Below, piece by piece: positions 16,450 to 25,900 of a stretch of DNA of 64,000 nt. The notes beneath the pieces were generated by a model. That model was given only the letters and a program-made list of their open reading frames with translations, was not told where the DNA came from and ran no database searches. The translations under genes were made by a program, and so were the position numbers. Source of the stretch: an uncultured Alteromonadaceae bacterium (lineage in GTDB: Bacteria; Pseudomonadota; Gammaproteobacteria; Enterobacterales; Alteromonadaceae); assembly GCA_947501935.1 (NCBI GenBank), contig CANMXU010000021.1, positions 1 to 64,000 of the forward strand, in the 5' to 3' direction. How positions within the stretch are numbered: position 1 is the stretch's first letter; every line of letters begins with the position of its first letter.

Positions 16450-17166
16450 TTAATTCCACGCATCTGGAACAAATAAGTAACCTTGACCCCAAATAGTTTT
16501 AATTCTAAATGGTGTTTCATTACTGTCGTGTAATTTTTTACGTAAACGAGAAATACGAACATCAACACTTCTATCTAAACCATCGTATTCACGACCCACA
16601 ACTGCTTTATAGATAAAGTCACGGTTTTGTACTTCACCAGCACGGCTTGCTAATAACCATAATAAATCAAATTCTTGGCTAGTTAAGTCAATAATATCGT
16701 CGTGTAATGTTACTTGTCTTGAACTACGGTTTACATAAAGCTGACCAATAGTTAATTCAGATTTTTCATTACCGTCTTGAGGTAAGTCACCGCGGCGTAA
16801 TAATGCATTTACACGAGCAAGCAATACGCGTGGTTCAACTGGCTTAATAACATAGTCGTCAGCACCAATTTCTAAACCTAGTACTTGGTCAAAGTCAGTG
16901 CCTTTGGCTGTTAACATTAAAATAGGACCATTAAAGCTAGGACGAAGCTCTTTACATACGGTAAAGCCATCTTTGCCTGGTAACATAATATCAAGCAAAA
17001 TTAGGTCAGGTGAAAATTGCTGAACTTTTTTAGCAACGTTATCACCACGAAACTCTTGTTTCACATGGTAACCTTCGCTTTCTAAAAAGTCTGATACTAA
17101 GTCTGATAATTGACGATCATCTTCAACAAGTAATATTTTTTTAACTGATGAATTTTTATTAGTCAT
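16450..17166 (-). CDS. rstA: OmpR-family response regulator, RstA-like
   Basis: 238 residues from the ATG at 17166, which has GGAGCAG upstream. The longer open frame to 17265 lacks such a site. The receiver domain (about 10-125) has acidic residues LLVEDD, the phospho-acceptor in LILLDIMLPGKDGF, MLTAKG and DDYVIKP. The C-terminal winged helix (about 140-236) has LTSQEFDLLWLLAS and YDGLDRSVDVRISRLRKKL, closely following E. coli RstA, and GQGYLFVP at the end. It is a DNA-binding transcription factor phosphorylated by the kinase encoded downstream. A possible RstA-box-like sequence lies upstream, suggesting autoregulation. Confidence 0.9.
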   Translation of the reverse strand: MTNKNSSVKKILLVEDDRQLSDLVSDFLESEGYHVKQEFRGDNVAKKVQQFSPDLILLDIMLPGKDGFTVCKELRPSFNGPILMLTAKGTDFDQVLGLEIGADDYVIKPVEPRVLLARVNALLRRGDLPQDGNEKSELTIGQLYVNRSSRQVTLHDDIIDLTSQEFDLLWLLASRAGEVQNRDFIYKAVVGREYDGLDRSVDVRISRLRKKLHDSNETPFRIKTIWGQGYLFVPDAWN

Positions 17167-17691
17167 TTTACTGCTCCTACAATGTAAACAAGTATATAAT
17201 TTATAGAAAATTAGCTGACACATTATTCGATATAAAGCGGTCAAGTAATTACAATTCTGTTTCATCTTTAACGATATGTGCCTAGATTATACAAGCTACA
17301 ATTGTTTAACAATATCTAGTACATAGTGATACTGTAATAAAACATTTCATTACATTTGTGAGCTTGCCCAATTTAAGCAAGTTTTATTAGCTTATTACCA
17401 ATTATTTCCTGCACTTTTAGACAACTTCAATGCTATTCCCCCTGAAAAGTGTTCTGTTATTGTAAAAGTAAAATTGGCTTACTCTGCACAAAAAGTAGTT
17501 GATAAAGCACGATTAATCCAGACCATAGTTTAAATTATATCTCGCTTTAATTATTTGATTTACAGCGTGATATAGCCATTAACAAACTAACTTGATTGCT
17601 ATATCATAATCGCCATATATCTCAGTATCGCCGTTGCGTACTTCCATATGAGTTCTCACTCATTTATTAACCATGAAGCACTTTAAATTTT
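17167..17691. other. Intergenic region between divergent rstA-like and xthA genes
   Basis: 525 bp carrying the promoters of both genes. It is very AT-rich. Small inverted repeats such as ATTGTT-T-AACAAT (17300-17312) and the RstA-box-like word described separately were noticed. No gene was supported in it. Confidence 0.5.
17341..17354 (+). promoter_or_regulatory. Possible RstA box
   Basis: AACATTTCATTACA matches 10 of 12 fixed positions of the E. coli RstA box TACATNTNGTTACA (consensus recalled from the literature). It lies about 175 bp upstream of the RstA-like start codon. A weaker similar word, TACATAGTGATAC, lies at 17320-17332. AT-rich DNA gives such matches by chance, so this is only suggestive. 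Confidence 0.3.
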
Positions 17692-18498
17692 ATGAAAATA
17701 ATCTCTTTTAATATCAATGGCCTTAGAGCTAGATTACACCAACTTCAAGCCATAATTGATAAACACCAACCTGATATCATTGGCTTACAAGAAATTAAGG
17801 TTCACGACGAAGCTTTCCCGTTAGAAGATGTAGAAGCTATGGGTTATCATGTTTATTTTCATGGTCAAAAAGCCCATTACGGTGTCGCCATGTTATGTAA
17901 AAAGCCTGCCGATATAGTAACCAAAGGTTTTCCAACCGATACCGAAGAAGCACAAAAACGCATGATAATGGTAACGACCACTGATGAAGCCGGTGAAAAA
18001 ATTACCGTACTAAATGGTTATTTTCCACAAGGAGATAGTATTCATCATGAAACTAAATACCCTTATAAACGCCAGTTTTATAAAGATTTGATGAGTTACT
18101 TAACTGAGCACCACAGCCCTGAAGAAAATATAGTGGTTATGGGAGATATTAATATTTCACCGACTGATTTAGATATTGGCATTGGCGAGCCCAATAGAAA
18201 GCGTTGGTTAAAAACCGGTAAATGTAGCTTTCAACCTGAAGAGCGCCAATGGCTAAAAACATTAATGGATTGGGGCTTCACTGATACTTTCAGAGATTTA
18301 CACCCAACCAGAGAAGAAAGATATTCTTGGTTTGATTATCGCTCTAAAGGTTTTCCTGATAACCGCGGTTTACGTATTGATGTAATTTTAGCAACACCAG
18401 CGTTAGCAAAAAAATGTATTGAGTCTGATGTTGATTACGAACTGCGCGGTATAGAGAAGCCTTCAGATCATGCGCCAATTTGGTCAACATTTAGTTAA
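17692..18498 (+). CDS. xthA: Exodeoxyribonuclease III
   Basis: 268 residues, full length for the XthA/AP-endonuclease family. It cleaves 5' of abasic sites and degrades 3' ends during base-excision repair. Motifs present are MKIISFNINGLRAR, GLQEIKVHDE (metal-binding Glu), LNGYFPQGD (Tyr of the active site), GDINISPTDLDIG (Asp-x-Asn) and the final SDHAPIW with the catalytic His. The gene after it (RNase HI) starts about 32 bases downstream, and both are probably cotranscribed up to the strong terminator at 19378. Confidence 0.96.
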   Translation: MKIISFNINGLRARLHQLQAIIDKHQPDIIGLQEIKVHDEAFPLEDVEAMGYHVYFHGQKAHYGVAMLCKKPADIVTKGFPTDTEEAQKRMIMVTTTDEAGEKITVLNGYFPQGDSIHHETKYPYKRQFYKDLMSYLTEHHSPEENIVVMGDINISPTDLDIGIGEPNRKRWLKTGKCSFQPEERQWLKTLMDWGFTDTFRDLHPTREERYSWFDYRSKGFPDNRGLRIDVILATPALAKKCIESDVDYELRGIEKPSDHAPIWSTFS

Positions 18499-18530
18499 TC
18501 AGTTTTTATTATTTATAGGTATTTGTGTTC

Positions 18531-19337
18531 ATGAGTAAAAAACATTATGTGGTTTGGAAAGGCGCTAAAACTGGCGTATTTGATTCTTGGCCACAAGTGC
18601 AAGCCAATACCCAAGGGCGTGCAGACGCACAGTTTATGGGCTTTGCTTCAAAAGAAGAAGCTGAACTGGCGTTTCAGTCAACCTATACCCGAGCATTAAT
18701 GAAACGTTCTCTGGAAAAAGGCCAAGGTAGTAGTAAAACGGCAAGTTCGGCCAAACCTATGGCGAGCAAAACAACGCCTGCCACCAGAAGTAAATCTAGC
18801 AGCACACAGGTAAAAGTTGCTGATATTAATATTTATTGCGACGGCGCTTGTTCACCCAACCCAGGAAAGTCTGGTACTGGTATTGCTATTTATCAGCAAA
18901 GTACGTTGATAGAGCTCTGGTACGGTTTATATGAAGCAAATGGTACTAATAACACCGCAGAGCTCAATGGCTTGTTAGAGTCGTTTAAATTAGCTCAAGG
19001 CTATATTAAACAAGGTTTACAAGTACAAATTTTATCTGACTCAAAATATTCTATTGACTGTATAACCAAATGGGCAAGTGGCTGGCAAAAGAAAGGCTGG
19101 AAAAAAGCCAATGGCGAAGCCATTAAAAACCCTGAGTTAATTAAACAATGTTTCAGTTTATATCAGCAGATCAAAGCGAATATCAGCATTGCTCATGTAA
19201 AAGGTCATGCTAATATTGAAGGCAATGAACTTTCTGATCGCATGGCGGTTTTAGCGCGAAGTCAGCATGAAACAGCTTTTGTTCGTTATCAAGAAAGTAT
19301 TAATGTGACAGAAATTTTAGCCATGGCTTCAGGTTAA
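18531..19337 (+). CDS. rnhA: Ribonuclease HI with N-terminal viroplasmin (hybrid-binding) domain
   Basis: 268 residues from the ATG at 18531. An in-frame GTG at 18525 is nearer to the AGGT sequence and may be used instead. Residues about 3-48 form the viroplasmin-type RNA:DNA hybrid-binding domain (KKHYVVWKGAKTGVFDSW, AQFMGFASKEEA). A Ser/Thr/Lys-rich linker follows, then an RNase HI domain from about 95 with the carboxylates of the active site in IYCDGACSPNPG, NTAELNGLLE, ILSDSKYS and GNELSDRMA. This resembles eukaryote-like and Bacillus/Shewanella-type RNase HI rather than the short E. coli RnhA. It removes RNA from RNA:DNA hybrids. Confidence 0.9.
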   Translation: MSKKHYVVWKGAKTGVFDSWPQVQANTQGRADAQFMGFASKEEAELAFQSTYTRALMKRSLEKGQGSSKTASSAKPMASKTTPATRSKSSSTQVKVADINIYCDGACSPNPGKSGTGIAIYQQSTLIELWYGLYEANGTNNTAELNGLLESFKLAQGYIKQGLQVQILSDSKYSIDCITKWASGWQKKGWKKANGEAIKNPELIKQCFSLYQQIKANISIAHVKGHANIEGNELSDRMAVLARSQHETAFVRYQESINVTEILAMASG

Positions 19338-19377
19338 TCTTTTCCAAAGACTCCAATATAAATACAAATAAAAATAT

Positions 19378-19411
19378 AAAAGGCGGTAAGTTTACACTTA
19401 CCGCCTTTTTA
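19378..19411. terminator. Bidirectional terminator after the RNase HI gene
   Basis: AAAAGGCGGTAAG (19378-19390) and CTTACCGCCTTTTT (19397-19410) form a perfect GC-rich stem with a 6-base loop, between convergent genes. Confidence 0.93.
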
Positions 19412-19444
19412 CTTTTGAATCATGGCCAACAAACACAGAAGTAT

Positions 19445-21622
19445 TTATAAATTTTCCGGCCGACCAACATCACCTTGACGGTAATCACAAACGCCGGTTG
19501 GAAATATTCTGTTTAGTATCGGCAAAAAAGCACTGAGGTCTTTATCACCATAAAAACCTTCACCAATAGCTGACTCAACAGGAATTAAGTGGCATTTAAA
19601 TAAATCGCCAGCCCAGCTTCCCCCCGCTTGAATACGGCTGGTGCTATACATAGGATAAACTTTATGGCAGCTACCGTCATTCTTGCCATTCCATTTGCCA
19701 TGCCACACTTGTGCGCCCTGCTCAATAATATCTCCATTGTCAGCAAAACAAGCGTCATCCAAACCTGCTGGTTTGGCCGCAATAATATCGCTACTAGCTG
19801 TTGATTTTGCATTTAATAGCCACTCGTCCATAACTTTAAACGCCAAATGCGCAGGGTTATAGTCTTTATGCGAAATCCATATAACGTGATTTTTAGCATG
19901 GCCATTAGCTTGTTGAATGCGTAAGCGACTATAAAAAGAGGCTGAAATATGATGCATATCTAAGTCATCTTCAAGGTAGTGCCTAACATCAATTATTGGT
20001 AAATCAACCTTGCCAATAAATACCTGTCCCGAGCGATAAGCACCATGCATTGCTTCGATAGCCCCTTGATGTCGTGGTGCAACATCAGCTTGTAACTCAG
20101 TAATATTCTCATTACCCCACAGCGATAACCAAAAAGGAATTTTTCGACCAAGTGGCGTGAATATATTTTCAGGGATCATTTCATCTTGCGGCTTCCAGCT
20201 ACCAATTTTACGGTTGATATCGATAAATTCATCAACCGAAATGGCATTATTTACTAAGGCTGATAAACCGTATTGCACGCCAATATTATCCCATGTGCTA
20301 AGGCCAAAGCCGTTATCGTCTTCTCCTAAAACACTGCGTAAGTCTTGCCAATAGCTCCAGTTGACTTTATCGACGACTTTGGAATGAAAAAACTCGCGAA
20401 TAAAGCCTTGCTTAGGGTTATTGATAAAACTCGACAAGCCAAAATAACCATTAATACATTCGCTATTACCTGTGGGCAGTGACGGCACAAAACCCGCCAT
20501 TATTTGATTCATCGGTTGTAAGTAAGCTGCACGTTGCGGAAAGTCATTGCTGGCATTCATGCCTTCAATAAGCTGTCGTTTTTGCCAATCTTGCCAAGTC
20601 GCTCTATTTTCAGCACGAAAGGTGAAGTAGTTATTAAGTAAATCACAATCAAGAGCATAGGTTGTTTGGGTGATCATATCTGGGTAAGAATATAACGGGA
20701 TCAAACCGTCTAAAATGCCAGTACTGTTTTGCGCGATCAAATATTGCGCTAAGCCACCACCAGAGCCGCCAATACCAACGGTATAAAGTGGCTCACCATA
20801 TAAACTGGTGAATTGTTTTTTAACTCGTCGTGCAGTGTCTTCAGCAAGTAACATATTGTAGGTATAACTGGTGCGATTTCCGCTTGAGCTGATCACCGCA
20901 TAACCGTCAAGTAACTGCTCAATTTGCCGAGAAAGCACTTTCTTATTTTTCTGCCGCCCTTGTCGGTAACCTATACCCGAGCCGCCATTAAATTGATATA
21001 TCAGCCGTTTATTCCACTGCGACTGCGCTAATCTGTCACCGACCTCGTTTACCGTTATTGGCATAATTAAGGTGTAAATAAAACGGTTGATCGTGCCTTG
21101 CTCAACCCTAAATAACTTAATGATGTTTTGCTTAGCTAACAATTGCTCTGCATTTTCTTTTAGCATATCTGCAGAAAGTTTAATGATGGTTCGAGCTTGA
21201 GTTACGCCGTAGTAACCGAGCATAGAATTTGCGCCACAGTCTTTACTGTAACCAATAATTTTTTCCTTATGTTCAAGTGATTGATAAACAGGCACACCAA
21301 AGCCTTGCTGATTATCAACATTAGGCTGGCCCAAGTCAGTATTTAAGGTCATGCAATAAAAAGGATATTGCAGTGGCCCTGAATATAAACTTTTACTCGG
21401 CCCTTGCTCTCCTAACTTTATTGGAAAATTAAAGGTTTCTGGTGGCCTTTGGCTATTACGAATGTGGTCTTCAATTTGAATATGGAAATTATCAGCGGTA
21501 GGGGCAATGCCTTTTACTTGGCGAAATTCATAGCTATTAGTGGGTTGCCAAACATAAGCAATAGTCACTAACAAGGCGCTAGCGAGTATTAAGATTGAAA
21601 GTAAAATAGTCCTCTTGATCAT
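19445..21622 (-). CDS. DUF6351 protein, predicted tannase-like alpha/beta hydrolase
   Basis: About 725 residues. GAGGAG precedes two adjacent ATGs (21625 and 21622), and the second has the better spacing. The N-terminal hydrophobic segment (IKRTILLSILILASALLVTIAYV) is a signal peptide or signal anchor. The central part has a likely nucleophile elbow GIGGSGGGLAQYLIA preceded by ISSSGNRTSYTYNMLLAEDTARRVKKQF. The C-terminus ends with the FPTGVCDYRQGDVGRP pattern typical of DUF6351 proteins. Many cysteines suggest an exported protein with disulfides. The likely role is ester hydrolysis in the periplasm or outside the cell. The substrate is unknown and no related catabolic genes adjoin. Its downstream terminator is shared with the RNase HI gene. 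Confidence 0.72.
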   Translation of the reverse strand: MIKRTILLSILILASALLVTIAYVWQPTNSYEFRQVKGIAPTADNFHIQIEDHIRNSQRPPETFNFPIKLGEQGPSKSLYSGPLQYPFYCMTLNTDLGQPNVDNQQGFGVPVYQSLEHKEKIIGYSKDCGANSMLGYYGVTQARTIIKLSADMLKENAEQLLAKQNIIKLFRVEQGTINRFIYTLIMPITVNEVGDRLAQSQWNKRLIYQFNGGSGIGYRQGRQKNKKVLSRQIEQLLDGYAVISSSGNRTSYTYNMLLAEDTARRVKKQFTSLYGEPLYTVGIGGSGGGLAQYLIAQNSTGILDGLIPLYSYPDMITQTTYALDCDLLNNYFTFRAENRATWQDWQKRQLIEGMNASNDFPQRAAYLQPMNQIMAGFVPSLPTGNSECINGYFGLSSFINNPKQGFIREFFHSKVVDKVNWSYWQDLRSVLGEDDNGFGLSTWDNIGVQYGLSALVNNAISVDEFIDINRKIGSWKPQDEMIPENIFTPLGRKIPFWLSLWGNENITELQADVAPRHQGAIEAMHGAYRSGQVFIGKVDLPIIDVRHYLEDDLDMHHISASFYSRLRIQQANGHAKNHVIWISHKDYNPAHLAFKVMDEWLLNAKSTASSDIIAAKPAGLDDACFADNGDIIEQGAQVWHGKWNGKNDGSCHKVYPMYSTSRIQAGGSWAGDLFKCHLIPVESAIGEGFYGDKDLSAFLPILNRIFPTGVCDYRQGDVGRPENL

Positions 21623-21760
21623 CATACGCTCCTCAAAAAAAATTAATATGAGCAACACTCTTTATAAGTCTAGATGAAAAAGTCCCTCTTCACTGGAATT
21701 TGAATCGATTGATAATCGCTATAGGAAAATTTATGGTAAAAATGGTAAGGCATAAAAACA

Positions 21761-21801
21761 AAAAAACTGTACTTATTTGAAAATAAGTACAGTTTTTTTA
21801 A
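21761..21801 (-). terminator. Intrinsic terminator of pyrD
   Basis: AAAAACTGTACTTATTT and AAATAAGTACAGTTTTTT form a near-perfect 17-bp stem with a tiny loop, flanked by A and T runs. It lies 30 bp past the pyrD stop. Confidence 0.92.
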
Positions 21802-21830
21802 AGTATTTACCGGCTAACTATAAAGCATAA

Positions 21831-22841
21831 TTAAAGCGAATTAACGATATCTTTAACTAGATCTGGGCCTTGATAAATAAAGCCAGTATAAAGCTGAACT
21901 ACAGACGCACCAGCAGCTAACTTTTCTTTAGCGTCTTGTGCCGTCATAATTCCGCCAACACCAATAATAGGTAACTTTCCATCAAGTGCTTTTGACAATA
22001 AAGCAATGACTTGCGTACTTTTATCTCGAACTGGCGCGCCACTTAAGCCACCTTGTTCATTGCCATGTTTTAATTGCTCAACACCGTCACGCGATAACGT
22101 TGTATTAGTTGCTATAACACCATCAATTTCATTATCAATTAACGATTGAGAAATTGACTGCACTTCTTCTTCGCTCAAATCTGGTGCAATTTTAACGGCT
22201 AAAGGTACATATTTACCGTATTGCTCAGCCAGCGCTTTTTGCTCTGTTTTTAATGCTGATAATAATTCATTTAAAGCATCACCATACTGTAAAGCACGAA
22301 GGCCAGGAGTATTCGGTGATGATATATTCACGGCAATATAGCTGGCAAAGTTATATACTTTTTTCATGCAATGAATGTAATCGTCTTTGGCGTTTTCTTC
22401 TGCAGTATCTTTATTTTTACCAATGTTAATACCTAAAACACCGCTAAATTTTGCTTTGCGTACTTGGTCAACCAAATAGTCAACGCCCTTATTGTTAAAG
22501 CCCATACGATTAATAATCGCGTTCTTTTCAACAAGTCTAAAAATTCTTGGCTTATCATTACCCGGTTGTGGGCGTGGTGTTACCGTACCTACTTCAACAT
22601 AACCAAAACCCATGGCTGAAAAAGCATTAATACACTCACCGTTTTTGTCTAAACCAGCAGCAAGTCCAACTGGATTAGGAAATTCAATACCCATAGCCTT
22701 TACAGGTTTATTTTCAACACGTTGTTTATAAAAGTGCTTAAGGGGTGTAGAACCGGTGCTTTTTAGTCCTTTAATAGTTATTTCATGAATAGTTTCGGGA
22801 TCAAACTGAAAAAGCACTTTACGAATGGCTGGATAAAACAT
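21831..22841 (-). CDS. pyrD: Dihydroorotate dehydrogenase (quinone), class 2
   Basis: 336 residues from the ATG at 22841, which has AGAGGTA just upstream. It oxidises dihydroorotate to orotate in pyrimidine synthesis, passing electrons through FMN to membrane quinone. The class 2 N-terminal membrane-associating helix is present (MFYPAIRKVLFQFDPETIHE). Family motifs follow: NPVGLAAGLDKNGE, the catalytic serine region NISSPNTPGLR (about 172-182), and GVGGIMTAQDAKEKLAAGAS at the phosphate-binding end of the barrel. It is a single-gene unit between two terminators, downstream of and in line with the NAD-GDH gene. Confidence 0.96.
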   Translation of the reverse strand: MFYPAIRKVLFQFDPETIHEITIKGLKSTGSTPLKHFYKQRVENKPVKAMGIEFPNPVGLAAGLDKNGECINAFSAMGFGYVEVGTVTPRPQPGNDKPRIFRLVEKNAIINRMGFNNKGVDYLVDQVRKAKFSGVLGINIGKNKDTAEENAKDDYIHCMKKVYNFASYIAVNISSPNTPGLRALQYGDALNELLSALKTEQKALAEQYGKYVPLAVKIAPDLSEEEVQSISQSLIDNEIDGVIATNTTLSRDGVEQLKHGNEQGGLSGAPVRDKSTQVIALLSKALDGKLPIIGVGGIMTAQDAKEKLAAGASVVQLYTGFIYQGPDLVKDIVNSL

Positions 22842-22894
22842 ATTACCTCTTTGTATAAAATCACTGGGTTGGCTTAACAAAATGGCAAGTGGAC

Positions 22895-22922
22895 TAAAAA
22901 AAATCCCCGCTGGGCGGGGATC
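22895..22922 (-). terminator. Intrinsic terminator of the NAD-GDH gene
   Basis: ATCCCCGC-TGG-GCGGGGAT is a perfect GC-rich stem followed, in leftward reading, by an eight-T run. It lies 60 bp past the stop at 22983. Confidence 0.95.
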
Positions 22923-22982
22923 TTAGCAGCTTAAACGCTGGCATTAAAGTTCAGATAACAAACTGTCGCATTATCTAGCAAA

Positions 22983-25900
22983 TTATTTTGTTGGATCGCA
23001 ATTTAAGCTTAACAACATTAACTCGCGCAATGCGACTGAGAATTTCGCAAACTCATGAGTTTGACCAATTCTAAAATCAGCTAAAACATGCGTCCAACGA
23101 TATAGTGCGTCTTCATTAATGTTGATCCAGTTATCAAGAATCGCATCAATTTCAGTTTTATCAGCACTACAATTACAACGCAATACCACTTGCGTAAGTG
23201 AGCGTTGCTGCCAGTCTAGCTCTTCTCTAAATGAAGCTCGAGCTAACGCCTGCCAATGATTTGAAACCGCTTGACCGGTAATTTGGTCTAAGAACCAATG
23301 TAGGTCTAGGCGAACACCTAATTTGAAATACAAGCCCGCAACTAATTCAGTTGAGCGGTCATCATCTGCAGCGATGTCGGCAATATCCATTACTGGGAAC
23401 AGCGAACTTAATTGAGAAATACGTATAGCAATATTTTTCGGTACGCCATTGTTGCTTAAATCACTTTCTATGCGTTGTAATTGCTCAACCTCATCTTTTA
23501 CTAAGAACTGATTTAAGTTTTTAGCCAAGTTAGTGAAAGTTGGACGATAGAAGCTAATGGTTTGCTCTATATTTAGCGCTTTGTTTCTATGACGAATAAA
23601 CCAACGGGTGGCACGGCGCACAGTTCGTCTCATTTGAAAGAGCATTTCCGTTTGAATAAGCGTTGAAATTTTATTATCTAAGGCAGTGATTTTTTTCCAA
23701 ATATCAGAAAGTTCGAACACTTCGCTGGCAATAGTATAACAATTGGCAATTTCAGCAACACTAGCGCCGGTTTCTTCACGCATGCGATTAACAAAATTAA
23801 AACCCATGTCGTTGCCAATTTTATTGGCTAAACGAGTAGCGATAATTTCAGCACGTAGTGGATGCTCTTGCATCTGTGCTTGATACTTTTTCTGTAGCTG
23901 CTCAGGAAAAGCGGTTAGCAACAGACGATTATGAAAAGGATTATTAGTAATGTCGGCACAAACTAAGTCTTCTTTTAATACCATTTTGCTATAGGCAAGT
24001 AATACTGACAACTCAGGACGCGTTAAGCCTTTACCTTTGGCTAAACGCTCTGCGATTTCATCATCGTTTGGAATAAACTCTAATGCTCGGTCAAGCTTAT
24101 CAGTACGCTCCAATTCATGAATAAAACGTACTTGTTCATTTAATTGGTTCACACCTCGCATTTCCGTAATCGATAACGAATGGGTTTGTCGGTAACAGTC
24201 TTCTAAGACAATTTCAGACACTTGCTCGGTCATGTCGTATAAAAGTTTATTACGTTGCTTAACCGTAAGGTCGCCGCCTTGCACTAAGCCATTAAGTAAT
24301 ATTTTAATATTTACTTCATTGTCTGAGCAATCAACACCACCAACATTATCAACAGAGTCAGAGTTAATACGGCCGCCATTAGCAGCAAACTCAATTCGCC
24401 CTAGCTGGGTTAAACCTAAATTACCACCTTCACCAACAACTTTAGCTTTTAGCTCGTTGCCATTAATTCGTAAAGAATCATTAGCGCGATCCCCTACTTC
24501 CAAATGGCTTTCTTTCGAGCTTTTAATGTAAGTCCCTATACCGCCATTCCAAACAAGGTCGACTTTCATTTTCAACAAGGCTTGAATAAGTTCATTCGGT
24601 GCCATGCTTTGTTTTTGAGTCGCTAACATTTTCTTAATTTGCGGAGTCAGCTTGATTGATTTTGCTGAACGGCTGAAAATGCCACCACCTTCAGAGATCA
24701 ATTCCTTGTTGTAATCTTCCCAGCTACAACCTGGTAAATTAAACAAGCGTTCACGTTCTTTATAAGTACTTGCCGCTTCTGGCGTTGGGTCAATAAAGAT
24801 ATGCATATGGTTAAATGCTGCTTGCAAGCGAATATGTTTTGACAGCAACATACCGTTACCAAACACATCACCGGCCATATCACCTATACCCACACAGGTA
24901 AAATCAGTGCTTTGACAATCAATATCCATTTCACGGAAATGTCTTTTAACTGACTCCCAAGCTCCTTTAGCCGTAATACCCATACCTTTGTGATCGTAAC
25001 CAACACTTCCGCCAGAAGCGAAGGCATCGCCCATCCAAAAGTTATATTCGTCAGAAATTGAGTTGGCGATATCTGAGAAAGTTGCGGTGCCTTTATCGGC
25101 AGCAACAACTAAATATGGGTCATCTTCGTCTAAACGAATAACGTTTTCTGGTGGCACAATAACACCGTCAACAATGTTGTCAGTAATATCGAGTAAGCCG
25201 CGAATAAAGGTGCGATAACATGCCTGACCAGCGGTAAATATTTCTTGACGAGAGCCCCCTGCTGGTAATTGTTTACATACAAAACCACCTTTAGCGCCTA
25301 CCGGAACAATAACCGTATTTTTAACTTGCTGTGCTTTTACCAAACCTAAAACTTCGGTGCGGAAATCTTCACGTCTATCAGACCAACGTAGGCCACCACG
25401 AGCCACTTTACCACCACGTAGATGCACCCCTTCAATTTGCGGCGAATAAACAAAAATTTCAAATTTAGGTAACGGCAATGGTACATCTGAAATTTCTGAT
25501 GGTAATATTTTAAATGATATATAAGGCTTCACCCCAGTTTCAGGGTGCGGTTGGAAGTAGTTCGTTCTAATCGTTGCTTTGATCATTTCAACAAAACGGC
25601 GAATAATACGGTCATCATCTAAGTTGGCAACACTGTCTAACGAGCTTTCGATTTCTTCGTATAGTTTAGTTTTGGCTTTATCTGTGGTTTTTGCTTTTGG
25701 ATCAAAACGTAAATTAAAAGCATTAATCAATAGTTTGGCAATATCTGGGTAGCGGGCAAAGGTATCTTCAATATAGCTTTGACTAAAAGTACCGCCGATT
25801 TGACGTTCATATTTGGCAAAAGCACGTAAAATAGAAACCTCACGGCCGTCTAATTCAGCACCTAAAATAAGGCGGTTAAAGCCATCATCTTCTAAATCAC

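Noticed and set aside
17341..17354. Firm RstA autoregulation
   Set aside because: Ten of twelve fixed positions agree, but in AT-rich DNA and with a recalled consensus this is too weak for a firm claim. It is listed only at low confidence.
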